A DNA stretch of 29,449 nt. Origin: CAMTWZ01 sp964412365 (GTDB taxonomy: Bacteria; Bacteroidota; Rhodothermia; Balneolales; HLUCCA01). Positions 15,562-24,055 of the stretch are shown piece by piece. The stretch is taken from positions 1 to 29,449 of the forward strand of contig CAYPOI010000029.1 of NCBI GenBank assembly GCA_964412365.1, in the 5' to 3' direction. The position numbers were made by a program, and so were the translations under genes. Under the pieces are notes generated by a model that saw only the letters and a program-made list of their open reading frames with translations, made no database searches and had not been told where the DNA came from. Each line of letters begins with the position of its first letter. The first letter of the stretch is position 1.

Positions 15562-18500
15562 TTATTTGATGAGAACGACCGGTAGGTACTCGACCCGATC
15601 GGTCGTGCTATCCTTCAATCGGATTTCGATGATGTAACGTCCATTTCGAGCCATATCTCCAGAGTCGGTTCGACCGTCCCAAAGAATCTCGGCCAAGCTG
15701 CTTGCGCTGCCATATCGACCCGGTTGCTGCAAGTCATCTTTTAGTAAATGACGCACAAGCTCACCTCGCACATTGTAAATACGAATATTCACCAAGGCCG
15801 GTGGATAAGCCGTATTCAAAAGGTATCCGATTCTTGCAGGTCCCGCATCCGGCGAAAAAGGAGTCGGCAGAACGGCTGAATATTTCAAGCCCAACGGTTC
15901 ATTTTGTGCCAGAACAGCAAATTGGCCTACTGATCGAATTCCACCAACCGTACGGATATCACCTATCGACGTACCCAGAATATTGTTTGATGGAAGTGCT
16001 CTTGGTAAGGATCCTGTGACCGATGAATTCATCAATCTCCACGACAATACCAACGGATCGAAGAATGCGACCACTTTCTCACCTTCCAAGAACTGGAAAG
16101 ATTCGTCAACAGGAACATCCAATTCAACATCCCTCACAAAAGCTCCTGTTGAAAGATTGAACCGATATAGGGTTTCTGAGGTGGTGTAAGACACGTCCGT
16201 ACCGAACGGCATCACAAATTTCTTGACCGATTCGGGCTTCACTTTGCGCAAAGTCAATTGCGATGGACCTGTAACCGCTTGGCTTGGCACCCTCAATGTC
16301 ACACCTTGCAAATCGGTCAACTCATAACTCTGATTGGCCACCAAGGATGCCGATAGGGTTACTGGTTCGGCAATTTGAGTGATACCGGTCTGGATATCAC
16401 GAACTTGAACCTGGAATTCACCCAAGAAAGAGGTGGACGCCGCACGAAAGATTCCGGTTGACGAAATACTTCCGGCCACACTTGGTATAACCGTCCATTC
16501 GAGCCCGGTTCCCAAGGTGAGCGACCGACCTGTTGCATCACGAGCCGTGTAGCTGAACGCAACTGGTGTGGCGTTCGATACTTGCAATGCGGGTGGTCGA
16601 AGCGTCATACTAGTGATAGGCACATCCAGCACCGTGATTGATTGCGAGCCGGTCAATTCCACGCCATTCAATCTCAGAACAGTCCGTATGGTGTAGTTGC
16701 CAGCCGCTGTGGCCTTGAATCGGATCGAAGCTTCGCCACCGCTTTCCAAGGTCAACCCGGTTGGAAGCGTCCAAGCGATTGAGCCAGCACCCGTCTGGAA
16801 ATCATCGATGATGGATTGATTCAATCCGTCGGCAATGGCCAGAGACAAGGTATAGGAATCATTCACCCTCAGATTCAAACCAGCGATTTGAGGAGTGAAC
16901 CTGAAGCTGCTCAAAATACCGCTGGCCAATGGGGTGATGGTGCGATCCACAGAGCGAAACGTTTGTGCTCCGTGCGTAGCCGTAACATAATAGATAATTG
17001 GCTCTACGGAGAATGGCGCAGGAATTTGAGCTTCGAAACCATTTGTGGTTGGCGTCATCGCCAATGTCGTAAAGGTTGACGTAGACGTGCGACGGTAGTG
17101 TAATTGTGCGACGGGTGCATCTGGCACAAAACCCACGGTATAAGCGATCTGAACCGTAGTTGGCTGATCTGCCAGAATTTCCGTGACCGCGCTATGTTGA
17201 TACGGCATCAAGACGGTTGATTCGATGCGACTTGTATCTGACGCCAGTGATATCAGCGTAGGGTTGATCGGGGTGAGATACCCTGCCCGTTGAAACGTAG
17301 CACTGTAGGTAGCTTGACGCAGATTCTCATTCGAGGTGAACACCGCTGTATTCCCAATCAGCGATGTTGCGGGGGTTCCACCTTGACGACCGAATAATAT
17401 TTGGACACCAGGTAGTGGATTCACTCCATCGGAGGTGCGGATTCGGATGCGACCACTTGGTACCAAGTAATCACTGATTCCGACCCATTGACCCACCTGC
17501 GCACCGGTTGTGCTAATGAGTCGGCTAAGAGTCACTTCCCCGATTGTCGCACGGACTTCAAACGTAGTTGTATCGGTGATACCAGTGCGAATCGGATAAT
17601 CAACCAAATAGAACACTCCATCGGATCCGGTAGTCGTCGATTTCGTCGTACTTCCCACTGCGGAAATCGTGACATTTGGAACCGGCAGACCCAAACGTGT
17701 GACTTTCCCAGCCAGATTGACGACCGAAGGTTCCAAGTCGACAAACAGTCCGGTCAAGTTTTCACCTATTCCAACCGTAACGGATACGGTATCCTCACTG
17801 AATCCGTTTTTCGATCCGATAAGTTCATACTGACCAGCGCTGATTGAACTGAAACTGAAGATACCATTCCACTGCGAAAGCTCGGTGCGAGTGGCTCCTG
17901 TTGTGAGATTTCGCAAACGAATACTGGCCTCCGCCAGAGTTGGACGTTCAGTGCCTTGGATACGACGTACCGTTCCCGCGAGGTTAGCACTGTTTGGCAG
18001 TGCGACGAATGATGCTGAGGCCGTGGCGTTTTGCGTCACCGACACTTCCCTACGTGCGGGGTCGAAACTGTAGCTCGCACGGCTCGGTGTTACCGCATAC
18101 ACGATACCAGCAGGCAGTTCGGTTACAGTTACGGAACCTTGTGAATTCGTGCTAACCGAACGGCTCACACTTCCATCCGCACTCACAATTGACACCAAAA
18201 CATTGCCTAATGGCTGCCCGCCAGAGGTAACTGAAGCCGTAATGCTTCCAACATTCGCGGTCGATGTGGCGTTAAACGTCGCGGAACTACCCACAGCCAA
18301 GGTCAACGTTGGACTGACCGCTGGCGTGAACACGAACCCTGCACGATTCACACGAACCTGGTAGTCACCATTAGGAAGCAAGGTGAAGGCATAACTTCCA
18401 TCATCGGTGGAAACAGCGCTTGTAACGACGTTCTCGCTTGGTAGCGAAAGTAGCGTTACGGTAGCACCCGAACGCCCCACATTTCCGCTGATGCGGCCCT

Positions 18501-21500
18501 CATTCACAGTAACCGTCAAATCAGTGACCACCTCTTCCCCACCATCAGGGTAACTCACGGTTTGTTCTGCATTCACGTGCCCCTGACGAAATACACGGGT
18601 ACTTGCTTGGTAAGTAACTCCTGTTGGCATGTCGCCGATTTCATAGAAGCCGCTGGCATTTGTCGTGACCCGGAATGAGCGATCTCCAGTCACAAACTGG
18701 ACTTCTGCTACCACAGCCAAAGGCAACCCATTCTGATTGGTCACACGACCACGTATACGTCCCGCGTCCCGAACTAAGACAAAATCCTTCGTGGACGTTT
18801 GGGAAGCAGGGACATCCAATGTGAATTGATCCGAGCGGAAGCTCGCAAGCTGAACGCTCACTGTATAACGACCTGGCGCAAGATTTGGAATGCGATAAGA
18901 GCCGTTGGTGGCCGTAATTACAGAACCAGCACCTGCCGGTCCCTGAGCCGTCACTTGAACTCCGGTCAATGGTGAACCACCGCTTAGATTGGTAATGACT
19001 CCGGAGATGACGGCATCGTTCGGTATCAATCCTGTAATATCGGCACCCGTTACAGTAAGAACATCCGGAGTGAGCTCTGTCTGAATCGGATTAGCGATAC
19101 CGTATCCTGTAGCGCTCACATTCACAACGTAGTTACCCGGTGGCATCAAGCTGAGCGAGTAGCTTCCATCGGATGCGGTTAATGCACCAAATTGGGTTCC
19201 AGTGGTCGATGTGGCGGTTACCGTAGCTCCCGCGACTCCTGTATTTGTATCCGCCTGGCGCGCGATTCCGGAAATCGATCCTGTAGCTAAAGATAAACCC
19301 AGATCTACGCGACGTGTTTGTCCATCAGGCAGTGAGAAGTCCGTCAGTGTTTTGGAGATATAGCCCGAGCGACTTACTTCAACGACGTATGTACCTCCTA
19401 TCAATCGAGCCGCACTGAAAGATCCGTTGGCATCGGTGATGAGCGACGCACCGGTTCCCGATGACGATTGAAGATTGACGGATACACCAGCCAATGGGGC
19501 AGAGGAGGCGTCAGTAATCACGCCGGTTATGAAACCGAAGTTTTCCGAAATCAGAAAATCAGTATTCGTGAGATTGTCACCGATCGCAAGCGAGACATCG
19601 CGACGATCGACGGTGTAACCGGCAAGGCGTGCCGACACATCATAGGTTCCAGTTGGCAATCCCAACGCGTAGGTTCCGTTCGCACGAGTCAAAACACTAT
19701 CTACCGCTGTTCCAGTAGTGCGGGAAACGGCGACAATACGCGCATTGGCCAAAGGATTGCCGGATTGGTTTCGAACAAGTCCGCTGAAACTGGATGGATT
19801 TGGTGATAATGTCAACGAAACGTTCACCGCTGTTTTCGTTGCAGGAAGCACTGCCGTCGATGCTGTGGCTGTAGCGTAAATGACCGATTCCGTTCGAACC
19901 CGATATGCACTACCAGCTGGGACGGTAAAAGAGAAAGATCCGTTGATCAGTGTCAATGAGCTTTGCGACAGAGAGGCATCGGAAACAGAGGTCACTACAA
20001 CGCGCAGATTACGGACAGGTCCATTCGCATCCGAAACCGTACCATCGATACGTGCGGTGTTTTCCACCAATGTGTAGCCCCGACCCGTAATCTGCTGGCC
20101 TGGCCCAAGAGTGATGGTATCCGGTGCGGATGATAGAAATCCGGATTTGCTCACAACCATACGATACCGACCCGGCTGAAGACTCATCGAAAATAATCCG
20201 TCTGAATCGGAAGATTGGGTCGTGGTCTGATTGGTCGACAATGACCGAGCTGATATGGTTGAAGCCGACAGGCTCAAGCCACCCGAACTCACACGTCCCG
20301 CAATCACTCCGGCATTCGCAGACATCCGGAATTCGACACCTGTGATCTGTTGGTCGGCCGCAACGGTCACAGTCTGAGATCCGGTTGAAACGTAGCCTGT
20401 CCGCGATGCGGTAAGAGTATGGGTTCCTTCAGAAAGGCTGATGGTGAAGTTACCTGATGGACTGGTCTCAATACTTGCACCCGAGGTGGATCGAATGGTG
20501 ACCCCTGAGATACCGACTCCATCGGAGCCAACTACTTTGCCAGAGACTGAACTTGGATTCGGAATCATCACGAAATCAACACCATTCACGGTTTCTTGAA
20601 CGTTCAGAACCAAATTTGTGGATGAGTTGGTCGAATAACCCGTTCTTGAAAGTTGGATGCTGTAGTTGCCACGTGTCAAGCTCAGACTAAATGCTCCATT
20701 CGAGCCTGTTACTGTCGAAATGGCCGCACCTGTGGTTGGTATGGCTGAAACGGTGACGCCCGCAAAGGTCGAAAACCCGGTCTGTCCGTCTGCCGTAGTT
20801 ACCGCTCGGCGAACCACCCCCGAAACTTGGTTAGCGCCAGAAGCCAAACTGAAGTTCTGGTTTTGGATTAGCGCACCAACCGATGCCGAAACCGACACCG
20901 ACTGTGACGCGACGAACCCGGTCTTGGACGCGCGAATCGACCACGTGCCACTTGATACATTCGCCGTATAGAAACCTTGCGCATTGGTCAGTACCTCAAG
21001 TTCTGTTGTACCTCTACGAAGTGTGACACGAGCCAAACTGATGGGCGACGACGATTGGTTGCTCACCGTACCACTGATCACGGCAAGATCATTTTGAATC
21101 ACAAACGGAGTGGCTGATTCATCTTGGCTGTCTCCCAAATCAATGGTCAGATTTCGAGCGGTGGAGGCGATGAAACCCGCCTTGGTAGCGGATACATTGT
21201 ACGAACCGGGATTTACTTGGATCGAGAACTCACCCAAATTGGTGCTCAATGTGGTACGCTCGGTTCCTGTCAGGATATCAACCACGCGAACAGTGGCTTC
21301 CGAAGCCGGAGCTCCTGCCTCATCCACTACTTTCCCCACAATCGAGGATTTTTGAGGCTGCATGGGAATCGAGACGTAGCTCGTCAAATTCTCACGGATG
21401 GTTGCGACCACCGTCAAAGGTTCATAACCTTGTTTTGTGGCCTGAAACTCATAGGTTCCTACAACCAAACTATCACTCAAGCTGCTGCTCTGAAGGATGT

Positions 21501-22722
21501 AGCCCAAGGTGGATGTCGCACCTCCGTTAATCGCAACCGTTTTAACTTCCACACCCACCAACTCAGAATTGTCGCTGGCATCGGTTGCGCTTATAAAGAA
21601 CTCCCCTGCCGGTATCGAATATCGGAAGGCATTCGAAATACTGGACGTACCATTGCCAAGTTCATCGTTCGCAACAACCATCCAACGGTAACTGGCATTT
21701 TCCATCAACCCCTGGGCATTCAAATCAATCAGTGTGTTCGTGGTGGTTGAACTCCAAATCGGAATGGCCACTTCAGCTCCGGCTTGGGTCAGCATCTTGG
21801 AAAGTCGAACGGTGTAGTTCGTCGCCCCGGCCACTGCCGCCCATTGGAACGTAATTTGTGATGAACCTACCAACACACTGTTATTGACAGGTGCTCTAAG
21901 CACAGGTGCCGGAAGCGCGGTTGGATTCACGTAACGAAATGGGATAATCCCTCCAAAAACCGGACTCACGTACACCGGATTTTGATCCGCATATAAGTTT
22001 AGAATCGTATAGGAGTATTCCTGACCGGCGTTGAGTGGAGGTGGTTCATCCGGAAATGCCGTCGAGACCGCACCATATGTGGCTGATGTTCCTGTCGTAA
22101 TATATTGCCACACGCCCGTGACACCCGTGATGCTGATGTTGCCATCAGCCGATTCTTCAATTTTGAATGGCGTGCTTGAAACGATAATCCAATATGCCAC
22201 TACGCCTGGAACCGGTTCCCAACTGAATGTGGGCGTACCTGAGGTGATGGAACCCCGTGGAGCAATTGGAAACGCCGCCGTCGTGGCTTCTACGATGATC
22301 TCAATTTCGTTGGAATAGACGATACCAGATGGATTCGCCTGATAGTTGCTTAGAATCGCACTCGTGGTTCGTCCGGCGCCATTCGTGATTCTAGCATAGT
22401 ACTTACCTGGGGTAAGTCCTGCCGATATCGGTGTGAATTCAAGTCGATTGCCGGTTACCGCAACCTGCGCGAAATCATACGAATTGGGAACCTTACCGAT
22501 CACCAACGATGCATTTCGTCCAGTTAAAGAATATGCAGCGCCTTGCAACGTATTCCAATCCAGTCGGACCGTTTTGTCCCCCTTCACCAGAAGTTTCACG
22601 TTTACCGTACCATCCGTTGAGATGGTTTTTGTGGGTTGGAGCGCGAAGGTTTGGGCACTTAACGAGGGTGCTGTTACCATAACGCAACACGCGATGGCGA
22701 TCAGACGAATCAGGACTTTCAT
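15562..22722 (-). CDS. Giant multi-repeat surface protein with FlgD-Ig-like C-terminal domain
   Basis: 2386 residues. The ATG at 22722 gives a clean signal peptide (cleavage near SLSAQ, 24); the open frame before it (to 22788) overlaps the promoter. Order: an N-terminal beta domain (about 25-145), two fibronectin-III/Ig-like domains (about 150-270 and 272-372), about seventeen tandem carboxypeptidase-regulatory-like domains of roughly 80-90 residues each (about 373-1840; pattern G.V....G.P...A.V....T...G.F...L..G.Y......GY), two or three further Ig-like domains (about 1840-2110), a beta-rich region, and a FlgD-Ig-like C-terminal domain (2279-2386; VLPTPFSPDAG, IRIYNVRGELVR, WDGRTDSGDMARNGRYIIEI). 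No enzyme motif is visible. It should form a long rod on the cell surface, for adhesion or matrix building. The two barrel genes follow at 11 and 13 bases; a strong promoter precedes it. Confidence 0.9.
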   Translation of the reverse strand: MKVLIRLIAIACCVMVTAPSLSAQTFALQPTKTISTDGTVNVKLLVKGDKTVRLDWNTLQGAAYSLTGRNASLVIGKVPNSYDFAQVAVTGNRLEFTPISAGLTPGKYYARITNGAGRTTSAILSNYQANPSGIVYSNEIEIIVEATTAAFPIAPRGSITSGTPTFSWEPVPGVVAYWIIVSSTPFKIEESADGNISITGVTGVWQYITTGTSATYGAVSTAFPDEPPPLNAGQEYSYTILNLYADQNPVYVSPVFGGIIPFRYVNPTALPAPVLRAPVNNSVLVGSSQITFQWAAVAGATNYTVRLSKMLTQAGAEVAIPIWSSTTTNTLIDLNAQGLMENASYRWMVVANDELGNGTSSISNAFRYSIPAGEFFISATDASDNSELVGVEVKTVAINGGATSTLGYILQSSSLSDSLVVGTYEFQATKQGYEPLTVVATIRENLTSYVSIPMQPQKSSIVGKVVDEAGAPASEATVRVVDILTGTERTTLSTNLGEFSIQVNPGSYNVSATKAGFIASTARNLTIDLGDSQDESATPFVIQNDLAVISGTVSNQSSSPISLARVTLRRGTTELEVLTNAQGFYTANVSSGTWSIRASKTGFVASQSVSVSASVGALIQNQNFSLASGANQVSGVVRRAVTTADGQTGFSTFAGVTVSAIPTTGAAISTVTGSNGAFSLSLTRGNYSIQLSRTGYSTNSSTNLVLNVQETVNGVDFVMIPNPSSVSGKVVGSDGVGISGVTIRSTSGASIETSPSGNFTISLSEGTHTLTASRTGYVSTGSQTVTVAADQQITGVEFRMSANAGVIAGRVSSGGLSLSASTISARSLSTNQTTTQSSDSDGLFSMSLQPGRYRMVVSKSGFLSSAPDTITLGPGQQITGRGYTLVENTARIDGTVSDANGPVRNLRVVVTSVSDASLSQSSLTLINGSFSFTVPAGSAYRVRTESVIYATATASTAVLPATKTAVNVSLTLSPNPSSFSGLVRNQSGNPLANARIVAVSRTTGTAVDSVLTRANGTYALGLPTGTYDVSARLAGYTVDRRDVSLAIGDNLTNTDFLISENFGFITGVITDASSAPLAGVSVNLQSSSGTGASLITDANGSFSAARLIGGTYVVEVSRSGYISKTLTDFSLPDGQTRRVDLGLSLATGSISGIARQADTNTGVAGATVTATSTTGTQFGALTASDGSYSLSLMPPGNYVVNVSATGYGIANPIQTELTPDVLTVTGADITGLIPNDAVISGVITNLSGGSPLTGVQVTAQGPAGAGSVITATNGSYRIPNLAPGRYTVSVQLASFRSDQFTLDVPASQTSTKDFVLVRDAGRIRGRVTNQNGLPLAVVAEVQFVTGDRSFRVTTNASGFYEIGDMPTGVTYQASTRVFRQGHVNAEQTVSYPDGGEEVVTDLTVTVNEGRISGNVGRSGATVTLLSLPSENVVTSAVSTDDGSYAFTLLPNGDYQVRVNRAGFVFTPAVSPTLTLAVGSSATFNATSTANVGSITASVTSGGQPLGNVLVSIVSADGSVSRSVSTNSQGSVTVTELPAGIVYAVTPSRASYSFDPARREVSVTQNATASASFVALPNSANLAGTVRRIQGTERPTLAEASIRLRNLTTGATRTELSQWNGIFSFSSISAGQYELIGSKNGFSEDTVSVTVGIGENLTGLFVDLEPSVVNLAGKVTRLGLPVPNVTISAVGSTTKSTTTGSDGVFYLVDYPIRTGITDTTTFEVRATIGEVTLSRLISTTGAQVGQWVGISDYLVPSGRIRIRTSDGVNPLPGVQILFGRQGGTPATSLIGNTAVFTSNENLRQATYSATFQRAGYLTPINPTLISLASDTSRIESTVLMPYQHSAVTEILADQPTTVQIAYTVGFVPDAPVAQLHYRRTSTSTFTTLAMTPTTNGFEAQIPAPFSVEPIIYYVTATHGAQTFRSVDRTITPLASGILSSFRFTPQIAGLNLRVNDSYTLSLAIADGLNQSIIDDFQTGAGSIAWTLPTGLTLESGGEASIRFKATAAGNYTIRTVLRLNGVELTGSQSITVLDVPITSMTLRPPALQVSNATPVAFSYTARDATGRSLTLGTGLEWTVIPSVAGSISSTGIFRAASTSFLGEFQVQVRDIQTGITQIAEPVTLSASLVANQSYELTDLQGVTLRVPSQAVTGPSQLTLRKVKPESVKKFVMPFGTDVSYTTSETLYRFNLSTGAFVRDVELDVPVDESFQFLEGEKVVAFFDPLVLSWRLMNSSVTGSLPRALPSNNILGTSIGDIRTVGGIRSVGQFAVLAQNEPLGLKYSAVLPTPFSPDAGPARIGYLLNTAYPPALVNIRIYNVRGELVRHLLKDDLQQPGRYGSASSLAEILWDGRTDSGDMARNGRYIIEIRLKDSTTDRVEYLPVVLIK
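17205..21606 (-). repeat. Coding tandem array of about 17 carboxypeptidase-regulatory-like modules
   Basis: Within the giant gene about 17 modules of roughly 250-270 bases follow each other without linkers. Each usually opens with hydrophobic-x-G-x-V and contains a central G-x-[FY] turn and a G-x-Y strand. The modules are clearly related as protein but I find no long identical DNA stretches between them, so the array is old and diversified rather than recently amplified. Modules 13-17 are the most aberrant (for example one with an inserted proline-poor loop around 1690-1760). Confidence 0.8.
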
Positions 22723-22775
22723 AACGACGGACTTAATAGGTGTAGTAAACTCTCTCGACGTAGAACGACCCCGCG

Positions 22776-22804
22776 ATAATATCACCACAATCTACACATG
22801 TCAA
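22776..22804 (-). promoter_or_regulatory. Near-consensus sigma70-type promoter of the giant gene
   Basis: On the minus strand TTGACA (22804-22799), a 17-base spacer, and TATTAT (22781-22776) with an extended TGA just before the -10. That is a perfect -35, optimal spacing and five of six -10 positions. Transcription would start near 22769, leaving a leader of about 47 bases before the ATG at 22722. It lies wholly between the SGNH hydrolase gene and the giant gene. Confidence 0.75.
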
Positions 22805-22835
22805 CTGTTGAGGAGAACTTTTTGCCGAATTGGAT

Positions 22836-23864
22836 TCACCTACTGAAAAAACCGTCGACAAAAACAACTTCCGCGGCCAACCCATGTCCCGCCACGGTCC
22901 AATGCCCTTCGCTGAAAAACAAGCCATGCGGCGGCAAGCCGCTCTCCGAGAATGCACGCGTTGCCGAGACAGGGCGTAACCCGGCAGGCACGAGCTTGAA
23001 CCACGCCCGTTCATGAGCCGATATCTGTCCCGTAGTTCTGTATTCAATCACATCCTCCCGACTCGGCACATACAGCACCACGCCTTCCGCACTCAATTCC
23101 GTAATCCTCTCCGCTGCCGCGTTCATATACGCACGCGTCGCTTCCAGACCCGCTTCGTTCAGGTACGCGTCCGGGTCCGCCGCATACCGGACCACAAAAT
23201 CACGCCGCATCACAAATCGCAATAATTCCAACCGGAGCTTATTCGCCAAATGCGAGCGCTTCATCAACCATTGATAGAAAGGATTCGCGGCGAGTCGATC
23301 ACGACCCGGTTTCGGCGAGACGAGCGAGTTGCGCATTCGCAGAGAATCTCCGTCTCTGTGATAGTATCCATCCCTCATATTGTCTTGCACATCGTTCTGG
23401 AAGTAGCTGATTACCACCTTCGAAGGCTTTACTTGTTTTCCATATCGATCCAAAAGAAATAGTGCGAAATCGGTGCCTTGCCCAGGATTTCCCGAGTTGA
23501 TCACAACAGTTCCTGTCATCTTTCCATAAACAGAAGCCATGGTCTGATCATCATCCACTCCCATCCCATATAGGAAAGAATCGCCCAAGAACCAGATGGG
23601 TCGTGCATCCGAATCCAATTCTTCCGGCTCCGGCGAATGCCTCCATCCGACCGAATTGTTCGAAAAGGAATACGAATACACATCCGGAATGCTGCGGCGA
23701 CCAGATTGCGACGGGTATGGTACCGCGCCCAATTCGGGATGAAATTGGAACAAGACAGGTCCGGTAGGCTGAGGGTCCACCACACGCACGATCTCTTCGC
23801 TGAGCAAGAGCGCAACGAACGTGGACATGCACAGCAATGCGATATAAAAAAAGACGGATTTCAC
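22836..23864 (-). CDS. Membrane-anchored SGNH/GDSL hydrolase (acyl esterase or transferase)
   Basis: 342 residues with an N-terminal signal anchor (about 4-22). SGNH blocks: GDSFLYG with Ser96 (94-100), Gly/Asn in INSGNPGQG (122-130), the Asn of block III in FQNDVQDN (N157), and a terminal EGHWTVAGH with Glu319/His321. The closely spaced acidic-x-His-W arrangement resembles AlgX/AlgJ-type proteins (where it is DxHW), which O-acetylate exopolysaccharide, more than soluble GDSL lipases; here Glu replaces Asp. It is upstream of the giant surface-protein gene on the same strand (113-base gap with an independent promoter), so a role in modifying a surface glycan or the glycosylated surface protein is possible but unproven. 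Confidence 0.85.
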   Translation of the reverse strand: MKSVFFYIALLCMSTFVALLLSEEIVRVVDPQPTGPVLFQFHPELGAVPYPSQSGRRSIPDVYSYSFSNNSVGWRHSPEPEELDSDARPIWFLGDSFLYGMGVDDDQTMASVYGKMTGTVVINSGNPGQGTDFALFLLDRYGKQVKPSKVVISYFQNDVQDNMRDGYYHRDGDSLRMRNSLVSPKPGRDRLAANPFYQWLMKRSHLANKLRLELLRFVMRRDFVVRYAADPDAYLNEAGLEATRAYMNAAAERITELSAEGVVLYVPSREDVIEYRTTGQISAHERAWFKLVPAGLRPVSATRAFSESGLPPHGLFFSEGHWTVAGHGLAAEVVFVDGFFSR

Positions 23865-23918
23865 GACGGCCTAATGTACTGAGTATTTGCTGATCAAATC
23901 ACTAATTTGTTATTTATG

Positions 23919-23946
23919 TATGTAGACTTTCGGTAAGTGGTCCCAA
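23919..23946 (-). promoter_or_regulatory. Weak candidate promoter for the SGNH hydrolase gene
   Basis: The 191-base region between the divergent starts at 23864 and 24056 contains, on the minus strand, TTGGGA (23946-23941) and TACATA (23924-23919) 16 bases apart. A small inverted repeat CAAAT-N5-ATTTG lies at 23895-23909. For the rightward gene, TATAGT at 23992-23997 could be a -10 but lacks a good -35. Confidence 0.25.
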
Positions 23947-24055
23947 CACGAAATATCGTTTCCATAACAGCAGCACGCATAACATTCGTAGTATAGTGAC
24001 ACTTGCGGACACCATCCTTTCCCCGCATATTCCGTCCGTACCAACACCTACTTCT

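Noticed and set aside
17205..21606. CRISPR-like periodicity
   Set aside because: The repeats are long, diverged and in frame within one protein; there are no short identical repeats with unique spacers.
21124..21750. Long antisense frames inside the giant gene
   Set aside because: They are shadows of a repeat-rich coding frame with biased codons; their translations show no domain pattern.
22723..22788. Extra 22 codons at the start of the giant gene
   Set aside because: They overlap the strong promoter and precede an excellent signal peptide at 22722.
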